From Galerina marginata (Eukaryota > Basidiomycota > Agaricomycetes > Agaricales > Galerinaceae): DNA of 64,000 nucleotides. The notes beneath the pieces are model-generated. The model was given only the letters and a program-made list of their open reading frames with translations. It searched no databases and had not been told where the DNA came from. The first letter of the stretch is position 1, and every line of letters starts with the position of its first letter. The DNA is taken from positions 1,240,001-1,304,000 of the forward strand of contig JAECYW010000007.1 of the NCBI GenBank assembly GCA_023014335.1, given 5' to 3'. Both the position numbers and the translations under genes were made by a program. Positions 33,255 through 45,596 of the stretch are shown here, one piece after another.

Positions 33255-33897
33255 GCCCTCTTTGGACGAGCTTGGAGGGAACGCTGAACAGTCCATTATT
33301 AGGTGCTGTTCCGCCTGAGGCCGAGTCGACGTCATCCTCTCCTCCCCGATTTTTCTCTGCCCTCAAGAAAGCCCACAAAGAACGAGTAATCCCAGAATTG
33401 AGAGAGGAAGATCTGGAAGAGAGCTTTGTGCGCGGTAGGTATTCATCCTCTACTCACAGGACAACATGCTAACATGCAAGGCATGTTCCAGGGAGTGGGC
33501 CAGTACGTGATTACATACTCTCGCTACTCATGTCCAATAACACTGCCATGTTAGGGCGGACAATCAATCAATAAAACTGAAAACAACGTCCAGCTGCTAC
33601 ACAAGCCCACCGGCATCCGAGTATCATGCCAGGACACGCGCTCGCTTTCGCAGAACAGAAAGATGGCGCGGAAGTGGCTACTTGAGAAGGCGTGTTTTTT
33701 TCCGTCTCATTTTCCAACCTTTTCAGATGAGTTGACATGACTGCGTCTGCGCGCGCCAGCTTGACAAACTGGCAAACCCGGGGCTGTCGAAGGAAGGTAT
33801 GAAGGCTGCAAAGCAACGAGAGCGTGAGCGACAACGGCGGAAGAAGGCCAAGAAGAAAGAGAAACTTAAGAGTCTGGAGACTGAGGGTGTTGACTGA
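33195..33897 (+). CDS. RSO55: Mitochondrial release-factor-like GGQ protein (RSO55/MTRFR type), possibly fused to Mzm1
   Basis: Codon-independent peptidyl-tRNA hydrolase family that rescues stalled mitochondrial ribosomes. Spliced core: [58 protein letters not shown] and a basic tail ([20 protein letters not shown]). GGQ is intact. Exon 33492-33502 is only 11 nt and supplies GSGP. The last intron (33690-33759) appears to be GC-AG. No in-frame ATG lies between the upstream stop at 33167 and the domain. The nearest ATGs (33195, 33213) are inside the last MZM1 exon and reach this frame only through intron 33232-33302, which has a CTGAAC branch site 14 nt before its acceptor. The domain identity is firm; the start is not. 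Confidence 0.75.
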
Positions 33898-34077
33898 ATA
33901 TTACTATTGAAGAACCTATAAGATATATCGTATATAATATCTCCCTCTCGTATCCGTGTATCAAGCAGTGTCAACGACAGAGCGTCGGCATATTCCGGTC
34001 GTCCCTATTATTGCAAGGTATTCTTCTCGTCGTTGACCACAACGTATCCCTGAATCTTCCTAACATCGACCACCACC

Positions 34078-36128
34078 ATGTCGACCGTGAACGCAAACGG
34101 ATTACACTCCCTCGCTACCCTAATCAAGCGGTACGTCCCTGGCATCCCCGCCCCCGACTCTAAGATTGCACGTAACTGATGTTAATGATCACCCTCAAGC
34201 CTCGAGGCTGCGGCTTCTCGTTTTGAAGATATAATTCTTGATCCTGGACTGCCCCGACAGCAGCAGCAGCCGTCGCAGACCGCGGCCTCGGGAGCATCGA
34301 GTTCCTATCCCGCATCTCCTGTTGCTACAACCACCGCAGCACCCCCCGTCCCTGCACCATCTGCTGAAACTCCAAGAAGTGTCATTGCCTTCCAGGAGCA
34401 GGTCATCGATGCGAAGCTGAAGCCTTTCATCTCGTTGACCAAAGACTTTGCCGGCCCCAGCGTCGTAGAGACAGTACGTCGAAGCCGGAACCCTGACTCC
34501 GTCCCATCTCAAGCTGACATCTCCGTTGTGCGGTGCACTCTAGGTCTCCTTGGTGCAAAAGCAGTATGATATGCTCACCGACTTCCTGAAGCTGGCTGCG
34601 TCGTGCCAGAAGCCCGACCAGAAGACGCTGGAAGGGCTGCTGGGCCCGTTCATCCAGACCATCGAGGCCGTCTCGCGCGCTAAGGAGGCCAACAGACGCG
34701 ACCGGGACTGGTTCTCGCATCTGACCATACTCAGCGAAGGCGCACCCGTCGTCGGATGGCTCGTTAACGTCAGTGCTGATCCACCAAGTGCTACACTGAA
34801 GTGATTGCGTACTGACCGTCCCGCTATCATTGGCGATGTAGCCCAAACCTGCCCAGGGGATTAACGACATCAAAGATTCCGTGGTGTATTATGGCGACAA
34901 GGTGAAGAAGGAGTATAAAGACAAGTACGTGCCAGGCTTGTTTTTGAAGTATCGTCTGGGGTTGACTGTTTATATTCAGGAATCCTAAGCACGTCGAATG
35001 GGTAAACCTTTATGTGGCTACCCTCGATGCGATGCGGGCGTATGTTATTGAATACCACACCACGGGTCTCGTATGGAACCCCAAAGTGCGTCCCATTTCA
35101 TTCTGCCTTTCCCCTCAATCCTTACGCGGTAATCGAATGTTTTAAGGGTGTTACAGTGGAACAGTACAAGTCCTCCTCTTCAGCCAGCGCTGGCGGCGCG
35201 CCTCCTCCACCTCCCCCTCCGCCCCCACCACCACCGCCTGCCGCACCCGCCGCTGCTCCATCCGCACCTGCTGGGGGTGCCGCAGCTGTCTTCGCAGAAC
35301 TAAACAGAGGAGAAGACGTCACCAAGGGTTTGCGCAAGGTCGACAAAAGCGAAATGACCCACAAAAATCCAGCGCTGAGAACGACTAGTGTCGTTCCTGC
35401 GTCGACATCGAGTCCTGTTGGTCAGTATTTGCCAAGAGTGTTTGAGGATCTGATGTTCAATGGGGTGTAGTTGGCAAGAAACCAATCAAGCCTTCAAAAC
35501 CTCAAGCTCTTGCTGGAAAGAAGCCTTCTAAATTTGCGTTGGAAGGTAACAAGTGGATTATTGTACGTCTCTCTTCACATCTGAGCTTTATTTTTACGCT
35601 TGCTGATATTTCTATGAAGGAATATTATGAAACCGAGACCCTCACTGTCGACAACGTCGAAATTAACCAATCTGTTAACATCTTCGGGTGCAAAGGCACG
35701 ACTATCGTCATTAACGGAAAAGTCAACGCGGTCAATATTCGTGCGTACTTCCTGAAATCTGTACTTATGACTAACTGACCCCGCCTTTTTACCCATTCAA
35801 TGCGACAGTCAACAGCACCAAAACCTCCGTCCTCGTCCAATCCGTAGTCGCCTCCGTCTCCGTGACCGCCTCGCCCTCCTTCCAGCTGCAAGTGACCGGC
35901 ACCGCTCCCATGATCCAGCTCGACTCGACCGACTCGGGCCAGATTTACCTCTCGAAAGACAGCCTCTCCACCGAAGTCACAACGGCCAAGTGCAGCGCGA
36001 TCAACATCAGCTTGCCTGTCGAGGACGAGGAGGACGGCGTGTTCGAGGAGCAGGCGGTGCCGGAGATGTTCAAGACGGTCGTGCTGAATGGCAAGCTTGT
36101 GACTACCGTCGTTGAGCACTCTGGTTGA
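34078..36128 (+). CDS. CAP1: Adenylyl cyclase-associated protein (CAP/Srv2)
   Basis: Actin-monomer recycling protein that also binds adenylyl cyclase. Exons from MSTVNANGLHSLATLIKRLE. The N-terminal helical bundle includes LTKDFAGPSVVETVSLVQKQ, ANRRDRDWFSHLTILSEGAP and HVEWVNLYVATLDAMRAYVI. A polyproline run of about 13 residues (near 35,206-35,245) is followed by the WH2-like HKNPALRTT. The C-terminal beta-helix CARP domain reads NVEINQSVNIFGCKGTTIVI, STKTSVLVQSVVASVSVTAS and QIYLSKDSLSTEVTTAKCSA. Ends TVVEHSG. Nine or so introns. The domain series is complete. Confidence 0.95.
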
Positions 36129-36472
36129 TTTTTGGCTTTGGTTGGAAGTATTGGATCAGGCGGACCTTGTGTGCTGTTCCTCAATTACGATACTTACGTT
36201 TATCTTCTATTGCATATCAATGTGATAGCCTTCATTTTTACCTTCTGGAATCAAGCATTGTCATTTCTCTTTCTTAATATACCTCACAGTAGTTTTTTTG
36301 AATAAGTTTCTTTTGACCATAACGTTGCTCAAAAATTGGAGAATGAGTTTACGGAAACCCAAGCGAGCAAGTGAATGTATGATGAAAAGGAAATAAATAC
36401 ACGTGTATAGCGAATGTCACATACAGCGAAGGGGTGAAACGAGCAAGTATCTAAGATCTGACGATTGCAAAA

Positions 36473-37820
36473 TTAATCGACAGTCGGGTCAATTTTGACG
36501 ACGACCTTTCCAGTTGCTCTGCCCGAAAGAATGCGTTCATAAGCCTTGTGAACATCCTTGAACTCGAACACCGAGTCGACGACTGGCTTCATAGATCCTG
36601 TTAAATGGGACAGTCAAAAATGTTTTCGATACATCAGAAACAAGGCATCGCACCATCTGCGAAAAGCTTCTGCACAGCCTGCAGATCTTGAGCTTTGTTC
36701 TCAACCAGATACATCCTATTTATTTATTTTAGTTGCCCCAACGCACACCTAGCAATATACCACAACTCACGCGTATTTTCTGTTGACGTTACCTAGCCAC
36801 GCAGGAATGGTAACAGCGCCGAGTGTCTTGAAAGCCAGCCAGATCTCCGAGAGCGCAAGGCTTTTGGGAAGGGCTCCAGTTGAAATGAATAACCCGTTGG
36901 GTGCAAGGTATTTGGCACTGTAAGTGTAAAGCGAAGGATCGATCAGCCCGACAGTGTCGTAAACGACCTGGTATTTGGTGGTAGGTGGGTTGTTTGACAG
37001 GTACTGTGCCAGGGGCTGCTTGGTGTAGTCGATGAACTATATTTGGACCATACAATAAATACGGATTCGAATCTGAAGCCATAACACAAACCTCGTCCGC
37101 GCCCATCTTACGAACGAACGCCTCGTTCTTGCCAGATGCAGTTGCCACGACCTTCGCGCCTTTCCATTTGGCGTATTGAATGGCGTATGCACCGACAGCT
37201 GTGCTTCCGCCGTTCACAAATACTGTTTGGTCAGCCTCGATTTTCGCACCCGTTTCCAGGGCTTGATACGCGGTCATTGCAGTCAGTGTGATGCCCGCGG
37301 CTTGTGTTGGAGTGACGTTCGGAGGTCGAATGACGATGTGGTCTGCAGGGACCTTGGCGTATTCTGCGAGAGTGCCTTGATGCGTTTTCATTTGCACATC
37401 TAGAAAACACGGGTAAAGGTAAGCTTTATTGGAACCAATTACTGCTTCCACGAGGCATGAAACACACCCATGGGAATCCAGCCGAAGACATTGTCCCCTT
37501 TAGAGAACCTTGTACCGTTCGCATTGACGACGACACCACTGAAGTCATGTTCTGCGACGAGAGGTCTCTTCGCGATAAAGTTGGGAAGAAACCTCATGAG
37601 CTTAAAGGCACTATTCATATAGATGAGTCTCAATACATCATAGCATCTAAATGGATAATACGGACATAGGGTTCAGGGCCGCCGCCTGTATCTTCACAAG
37701 AACTTCCCCAGCCTCAAGGTTCTTGGGCACGGGCCAGTCAGTCTTGAATTCGAGCGCCGTCGAAGGTGTCCCACGGCGAACGACTGTCCATGCCCGCTGA
37801 ACGTCAGGAATGTTGGCCAT
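36473..37820 (-). CDS. MDR-superfamily oxidoreductase (quinone reductase-like), copy 1
   Basis: NAD(P)H-dependent medium-chain reductase lacking obvious zinc ligands, closest to quinone oxidoreductase/enoyl reductase types. Start MANIPDVQRAWTVVRRGTPS. GroES-like part: NLEAGEVLVKIQAAALNP, PLVAEHDFSGVVVNANGTRF, GDNVFGWIP. Nucleotide-binding part: ADQTVFVNGGSTAVGAYAIQ, AKVVATASGKNEAFVRKMGA, with the variant GGSTAVG loop. The C-terminus RATGKVVVKIDPTVD is shared with copy 2. About six introns. Substrate cannot be told from sequence. It forms a same-strand tandem pair with the next gene. Confidence 0.88.
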
Positions 37821-38671
37821 ATCAAGGTGAAGCGTTCAGTGTTAAGCTTAAGCCGGCGAGGTTATCGTCAGCAAGGAGGTAAGTAGGTAGGAGGGAAGAG
37901 TAATACCGTATTTTGTAAGCCTGGCATCATCATGGAGTCTTGTATCTCTGTCATGCCATCGTGGTCTTCTGACATGGGAACTTCCCTTAAGCACGGGGTA
38001 AAAAGTTCACAGAAGACGGTAAAAGGCGCAGAGTAAGCAACAGCTGGGTCACAGCCTGGGCTGTTCGATGCTATCAGTAAGTACAAGTATGGATGATTGA
38101 AGCCGGTCTAAAGACGTGCGTGCGAGAGGCTCGATCAGGGTATCCCCGAAACCGACCCTGACTTATAAAAATACCCGCGAACACTTAAGCGAGCGCTTAT
38201 TCCGGTAATTTTGGTTATATCTGTAAGTGGGTTGTTGTCATACTTAGGAGAACATCAATTAAAAGGTAAGAATGGCCTTACAGATATTCAAATTAACCAC
38301 AGGATTGGGCGGGTACTTGCCACTGCGCACGGTGATGCACGGGATAGAAGCGTCACTGGTAAACTTTAGTGAGTCGCGTGCCATCATGAACTCGGGTAGA
38401 GGTGTTCAACCACGGGGTATCAAGGAGTGGCCATGTAAAAAAAAACAACTGGGAATCCATGGCCCTAGGTTATGTAATGTTCTGGGCGCCTTTTTATTTG
38501 CGAGTGCAACGAAATTCAGCCATAAAATTTGTAGCAATACAGCTCGCAAACGTAGTTAGAATAGGCAGAAGATCAAACAACGTCCTTTAAAACCAGTTAG
38601 AAATTTACCATGTCCTTAAAAGAACTACACTTACAATATTACTCTACTTGCGGGTATGCCGAAGTCTCATC
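37821..38671. other. Intergenic between the two MDR reductase genes
   Basis: 850 bp without a recognised gene. It contains an A8 run near 38,438 and an AT-rich segment near 38,580-38,640. It presumably holds the promoter of copy 1 and the 3' end of copy 2. Confidence 0.45.
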
Positions 38672-40000
38672 TCATTCAATAGAAGGATCAACCTTGACCA
38701 CAACCTTTCCTGTTGCTCTTCCAGATATGAGGAGGTCATAAGCTTTCGGAGCCTGGTCAAAGTCAAACACAGAGTCAACAATTGGCTTCAATGATCCTGA
38801 GTAGGTCATGAATTAGCTGCAAGAGTAATATATGAGGGAGGGTATGAACCTTCAGCAACATATCGCTGAAATTGTTCCGCGTCCTTGATGTCGTTGATCA
38901 CCATTACATTTCTATGACTTCAAGTTAGACATGATAACGTCGAGAGAACATCGACTTTCACTCACATGAAACGCGCCTTGGCACCTCCTATTAATTTCGG
39001 TGTAAACATGGCCGATACAGACTTTACAAAATTGTAAATCTCTGAGAGGGACATGTCCTTGGGTTGCGGCCCAACCGATAAGAACGCCCCAGTGGGGGAT
39101 AAATACGAATCACTGCAGGTGTATAGAGAAGGGTCGCTTATCCCGACTGCTTCAAAGATATAGTCGAACTTTGTCGTAGAGTTATTTTCGGCAAGATATC
39201 GAGGAAGCGAAACTTTGGTGTAATCCACGAACTAAAATAATAACAACGATGAAACATAAACCTTCAAGCATAATGCGTATTTGCACACCTCATCGGCGCC
39301 TATGCCACGCACAAAATTTTCATTCTTTCCTGAGGCACTGGCTGTGACTCTAGCACCTCGGATTTTGGCGAGTTGAATGGCGAAGGCGCCAACAGAGGTG
39401 CTTCCGCCATTAATGAAGACAGTTTGGCCAGACTGGATATTGGCCTTCTTGATAATTGCATCATAAGCAGTGAGTCCGGCAAGAGTGAATCCCGAAGCCT
39501 GGACCGGAGTGACGCTAGGTGGTCTAATCACAAGAGCGTCTGCCGGAACTTTGGCGTACTGGGCTAACGAGCCTTGCTTAGTTTTCCGAAGCAGATCTAG
39601 GTCATTTCCGCGTCAGTTTTGAATCTTTTACGCGATCCATGAGATCTGACTTGATGGGACCCAGCCATAAACTTGATCTCCGTTCGAAAAACGCGTGTTG
39701 TTTGCATCCACAATGACACCTGATAAATCGAACTCTGGGACCCGAGGCCGGCCAGCTATAAAGTTGGGGAGGACCTTCATTAATTTATATCCTCTGGATC
39801 TGAAATAAGTGCAATTCAAGCTATCGGACAAATAGGACCTACACAGGATTCAGAGCGGCAGCCTGGACTTGTACGAGGACTTCGCCAGGGCCGAGGTTCT
39901 TCGTCACTGGCCAGTCTTCTTTGAAGACGAGAGCCTTGTCAGGAGCGCCTCGAGAAACGTTAACCCAGGCTCGCTGAACGTTTGGAATAGCAGTGGTCAT
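38672..40000 (-). CDS. MDR-superfamily oxidoreductase (quinone reductase-like), copy 2
   Basis: Tandem paralogue of the gene at 36.5-37.8 kb with matching exon layout. Start MTTAIPNVQRAWVNVSRGAP. Key segments: NLGPGEVLVQVQAAALNP, PRVPEFDLSGVIVDANNTRF, SGQTVFINGGSTSVGAFAIQ and ARVTASASGKNENFVRGIGA. The end is RATGKVVVKVDPSIE. The two proteins share the rare GGST(A/S)VG dinucleotide loop. Divergent from CRM1 over 285 bp. Activity and substrate unknown; likely NADPH-dependent reduction of a small carbonyl or quinone. Confidence 0.88.
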
Positions 40001-40285
40001 GGTGATTCAAGGTCAAGTTCAGAAACACCGCGCTTTCCAACATTTTTGAGGATGAAAACGCATGAAATGACGTCTTGGAGTGCTAGTTCTGCCAGGAGAG
40101 GGTCCGATGATTAAAAGTCCGCTTATGCTTACGCATTGTCGTGATCCCGTGATGTGATAACCTCCACCAGAATCTGAACGATCGCCCTCTGCCCAACTCC
40201 GTCTTCCAAGTGCTCATTACGCCATCGCACTCTCCCTTTCCTCATCTACCACCATCCCACCGCACAGTCTACGAATAGTGCAAAC

Positions 40286-43200
40286 ATGGAGGTACGCTTA
40301 TCGCATTCATTTCCGTTTCATTTGACGCTCATCCGATATATACCAGGGTCTACTCGATTTCTCAAGAGAATTCGATGTCGGTCTTATGGACAAGGTCGTT
40401 ATGGCGTTTTATACGGGTGTTGGACAGGAGGTGCGCTCGCTCTTTTTCAGATGGCGCGACGGTTTCTTCGATGGCTAATCTGATCTTCACCCCAGCAACA
40501 ACTGGCCCAGCAAATTCTTACTCAGTTTCAAGACCATCCTGACTCATGGACGAGAGTGCCAGACATCTTGGAAAACTCTTCTTTCCCACAAACAAAGGTT
40601 CTTATCCCCCATTACTTCAAAACTCAGACCTGATCGCAGGATTTAGTACATTGGGCTTCAAATCCTTGAGAAGCTGATCACGACAAAGTGGAAAACATTG
40701 CCGGATGGCCAACGACAAGGTGACAGACCTTCCATGCTGGTATTGATATTCTCTGAAGTTCCAAATCGCGACTTAGGTATCCGGAACTTCATCGTCGGCA
40801 TTACGGTCAAGGTCGCCTCCGACGAAGTTGCTTTCCGAAAAGAGAAGACCTATATCAACAAACTGAACCTCGCTCTCGTTCAGGTGTGTCTATAACACTT
40901 GCCCGTGCCTCGTGTTTCTTATGGCCATTTTTAGATTCTCAAACAAGAATGGCCACACAATTGGCCGACCTTCATAACCGAGCTTGTCGAATCTTCCAAG
41001 ACCAACCTGCCACTTTGCGAAAACAACATGGTTATCTTGAAGCTACTATCTGAGGAGATTTTCGATTTCTCAGCAGAACAGATGACCCAGACGAAGATAA
41101 AAAATCTGAAGAACCAAATGTGTGGGGAATTCTCCGAGATCTTCAAGCTCTGTTCAGAAGTCCTCGAAGAGGCACAAAAGGTGTCGCTCATCAAAGCCAC
41201 TTTGGAAACCCTTCTCCGTTTCCTGAACTGGATTCCTCTTGGTTACATCTTCGAGACCACCATTATCGACTTACTTCTGAATCGCGTAAGTCATTTGACA
41301 TCACCTTAATAAGCAATTCCAATATTAACTATCTTTTCGCACTAGTTCTTAGAGGCTCCGGAATTTCGGAATGTTACCCTCAAATGTTTGGCTGAGATTG
41401 CTGCGCTCAATGTTGGTCCGGAATATGATCCCAAATTCGTGATTCTATTCGCCATGGTCATGACATCTGTAAACCGAATGATCCCCCCGAGCACAAATAT
41501 CGCACAGGCTTACATGAATGCTGGCGATTCAGGCCAGGAGCTCGTTCTGAATCTCTCACTTTTCCTGGCGAATTTCCTGTCAAACCATCTTCGCGCCGTC
41601 GAATCGGAACAAAATCGCGATGTATTGCTTAACGCGCATCTTTACATGGTCAAAGTATCCCAAGTGGACGAACGCGAAATTTTCAAAATCTGCTTGGAGT
41701 ACTGGTTGAAGCTGGTGGCGGAGCTCTACGACGAAATCCAAAGCCTACCTATTGGAGATTCTGGGCTGTTAATGGGTTTGAGCTTGGGAGGAACCAATGG
41801 CGCGCAAAATATGTTGAACGGCATGTCTCTGCGCAAAAATATCTACAGCGATGTCCTTTCGAACTTGCGTCTGGTGGTTATTGAACGAATGGTGAAGCCG
41901 GAAGAAGTAGGTCCCTCCTTTACATTCTTTGTCCACCCATTGACTACATTATTTTGTCCAGGTCCTCATTGTCGAGAACGACGAAGGAGAAATCGTCCGA
42001 GAGTTTATGAAAGAGAGCGATACCATCGTTTTGTACAAGTCGATGCGCGAACTGCTTGTTTACCTCACCCATCTTGACGTGACGGATACGGAGACTATCC
42101 TTACCGAGAAGCTTGCAAAGCAAGTGGATGGGTCAGAATGGTCATGGAATAACCTTAACACGCTTTGCTGGGCTATTGGCTCAATTTCCGGTGCAATGAG
42201 TGGGTTTTTGTCACCCTCAATTTTGACATCCTTTGGCGCTGACACAGATTTTCAGACGAAGAAACAGAAAAGCGATTCTTGGTGACTGTCATCAAAGACC
42301 TGCTTGGCCTTTGCGAGATAAAGCGCGGAAAGGATAACAAAGCCGTTGTCGCCTCCGACATTATGTATATCGTCGGCCAATACCCTCGGTTCCTCAAAGC
42401 CCATTGGAAATTCTTGAAAACAGTGGTTAACAAGCTATTCGAGTTTATGCACGAGACGCACGAGGGTGTTCAGGACATGGCTTGCGACACCTTCATCAAG
42501 ATCGCTCAGAAGTGTCGACGACACTTCGTTATGCAACAATCCGGAGAACAGGAACCGTTCGTCGATGAGATTCTACGCCTTTTGCACAGGATCACTGTGG
42601 ATTTGTCTCCACAACAGGTTTGTTTCCTTTTTGTGGTTTCATTGATTGGACGCTAAGTTGCTGTTCCATTCAAAAGGTTCACACTTTCTATGAGGCGGTT
42701 GGATACATGATTTCTGCGCAACCCAATAAGCCTCAACAGGAAAAACTGATTGCGAAGCTGATGGACCTCCCAAATAACGCCGTACGTCTATTTCATTTTG
42801 ATTCTCTAACTGTTCTTACGATTTCCATATGCGCTAGTGGGATTCGTTAATGGCCCAAGCAGCGCAAAACATGGATGTGCTTTCTAGCAACGACAACATT
42901 AAAATCCTCGCCAACGTCCTTAAGACGAATGTGTCTGCTTGTACATCGATAGGTAGTTTCTACCTGCCGCAGCTCGGTCGTATTTTCTTGGATATGCTTG
43001 GCCTTTACAAGGCTGTTAGTGGCATCGTAAGCGAGACTATTCAAAAAGAGGGTGCGTTTACTCTATCGGCGATATTTATTTCATTCGCTGAATTGACGAT
43101 AATTAGGCCTCATTGCAACGAAGACACCTAAAGTTCGCCAATTGCGAACGGTCAAGAAGGAAATATTGAAGCTTATGGAAACTTACATTAAGAAGGCGGA

Positions 43201-44386
43201 GGACCTGGACGCCGTGAACACTAATTTCATGCCACCATTATTGGATGCTATCCTCGGAGATTACAGCCGCAATGTTCCAGCTTCCAGAGACGCGGAAGTC
43301 CTCAATGTGATGGCTACCATTATTTCCAGACTTGGGGTATGTTTTTCCCTACACTTTCCGTCTGGACTGAACTGATCTATGTGCGATTCTGCAGCCCCTT
43401 TTGACGCCCCAGGTTCCGGCCATTATGGAGGCAGTTTTCGAACCAACTTTGAACATGATCAATCAAGACTTTTCCGAGTTCCCTGAGCACCGTGTAGGCT
43501 TCTTCAGATTACTTCGCACTATCAACTTGAACTGCTTCCCTGGTAAGTTTGCCTGGCAGCTTTCATATCACCCTTCTAACGGCATCTGCTTGATTACAGC
43601 CTTATTGACAATTCCGCCAAACAACTTCAAGCTTTTCATGGATAGCATAATCTGGGCCATTAAGCACACGATGCGTGATATCGCCGACATCGGTTTAAAT
43701 TGTGCGTGGCAATCATTTGACCATCAGGAATTAATTTGGAATCTGACTCACGTCTTCTGTTTAGTGTGTCTGGAAGTCGTTAACAATTTCGCAAGTGCTG
43801 CAGACAAGGCTGTTACGAATGCCTTCTTCCAACAATACTTCCTCAGCATCGTCCAGGATATCTTCTTTGTGTTGACGGATACTGATCACAAGAGCGGTTT
43901 CAAATTGCAAAGTGTCTTACTGGCACGCATGTACCAGCTCGTCGAGTTGAACATCATCCAGACACCCTTGTTCGATCCAGCTCAAGTGTCGGATCCCAGC
44001 ATCAACAATACACAATTCCTACGCGAATACACGGCGAACCTATTGAAGACCGCTTTCCCTCATGTTCAAAGGTTCGATTCTCAAAAATCTCTTTAAGTCC
44101 ACTTCACTTACAAAAAACTTTTCTGCCTCGTTCTCACAGCTCGCAAGTGCAGGTGTTCGTCACGGCCCTGATAGAAAACCACAACGATATCAATCGTTTC
44201 AAGCTGGCTCTTCGTGACTTCCTCATTCAACTCAAAGAGTTCTCTGCGGGAGACAATGCCGAACTCTTCTTGGAAGAGAAGGAGTTGGAAACTCAACAGA
44301 AACAGGACGCGGAACGACAGGCCGCCATGAGGATTCCGGGAATGCTTAAACCTAGTCAACTGGAGGATAAGGATGAAGACATTTGA
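40286..44386 (+). CDS. CRM1: Exportin-1 (CRM1), nuclear export receptor
   Basis: Karyopherin that exports leucine-rich NES cargo with RanGTP. The first exon is only ATGGAG, spliced to [20 protein letters not shown]. The HEAT-repeat chain is complete: [40 protein letters not shown], the CRIME-type N-terminus, [12 protein letters not shown] and the NES groove region [20 protein letters not shown]. In that groove, [16 protein letters not shown] keeps the cysteine targeted by leptomycin B (equivalent to human Cys528). The C-terminus is acidic ([11 protein letters not shown]). About sixteen introns. Length near 1,070 residues fits the family. Confidence 0.97.
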
Positions 44387-44831
44387 TCTAATGGATGGTA
44401 ACGGGACCGGTTGCATATTTCACGTTTTGTTTTCTTCCTCCAGGTTTACCCCCTTTCACAATGTACAACGATCTGATACGTAAAGCCAGCATCATGTCCC
44501 CTTCTCCCCACCTTACCATTCTCATAATCTTGTACAGCTTGTCTAGCTCTGCTATCGTTTTCCGTTCTCATTGACGCTTTCATGATCAAAGTCTTGCCCT
44601 TTTTTATGTACCATAATGTAGAAATAATACTTTTTTGCATCGCCGTTGCCTCGAGTCAATAAAACTGAAAGTCCATCGCATTCGGGAATTTCTATTTTTT
44701 GCTGGTCACGTTGGTCGCGAAACATGTAATCTACAACGCGCCTTCCTCAAGGCATATCTTGCTGATTACCACTATTGTCGAAACGCAACCTCTCGCTTAA
44801 CCTTGACCCAGTTCAGTAAATTGGCCGTGAC

Positions 44832-45596
44832 ATGTTCAAGAAGTAGGTCTGACCCGATTATCATGTTGCTAGCTCCATACCTCATTCCTATTAACCTCCT
44901 ATGACCATAGGTTTTCACCGTCCACGGATATCGCAGGGCACACGCCGGTTAAGACATCCGTGCAGCGGCAGATTCGAGCGGGTGTTCTCTCGCAATGGAA
45001 GATTGAGCCTGAGACGCTGGAAGCAGTGTGGCCTAAGAAGGAGGGTCTCGTTCACGTCAAATGGTCCGTTTTACCGTCTAGATGTTACACGATCCTGGGT
45101 TTGTTGTTGGATTCTGACTTATTGCGTAGCAGAGAGCACGTCTCCGTGTACACCGTGAATTCAGAGCCCTTGTTTTTCCAACACTTTGATGGTCCATTCT
45201 ACCCAACACTGCGGTTCCTTCATAAATGTGACTCTTATGCATCGCTTCATCTCTGATGTACGGATTCTGACTGGAGCCCTATCTTTTATCATTTCCTTTT
45301 CAGATCCCTATATTCTCCCAAAGGTGCAGGTCGATCGTGGCGCTATTCGTTTTCTGTTATCTGGTGCCCATATGATGTGTCCCGGCCTAACATCCCCAGG
45401 TGGTTATCTGCCTCCTGCGGCAGACGCGATTCCAGCAGAGAGAATGGTGGCGATTCATGCCGAGGGTAAAGAGCACGCAGTCGGGGTCGGTATCACGAAA
45501 CTTAGCACGGAGGATATGAAGAGGATTAACAAAGACGTCGGAGTCGAGACCGCGACGTATCTGGGGGACGATCTGTGGGCTTTGCAGACACTATGA
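44832..45596 (+). CDS. TMA20: MCTS1/Tma20 translation reinitiation factor (PUA domain)
   Basis: Ribosome-binding partner of DENR/Tma22 that recycles 40S subunits and promotes reinitiation. The first exon holds 11 nt (MFK plus two bases) spliced to KFSPSTDIAGHTPVKTSV. Further exons join KEGLVHVKC to REHVSVYTVNSEPLFFQHFD, and FLHK to YPYILPKVQVDRGAIRFLLS. The PUA domain is intact: AHMMCPGLTSPGGYLPPAAD, VAIHAEGKEHAVGVGITKLS, ending DLWALQTL. The start agrees with the MFKKF beginning of animal MCT-1. It follows CRM1 on the same strand after about 440 bp. Confidence 0.92.

Noticed and set aside
35122..35364. Gly-rich minus-strand frame
   Set aside because: Antisense of the CAP polyproline/alanine run.
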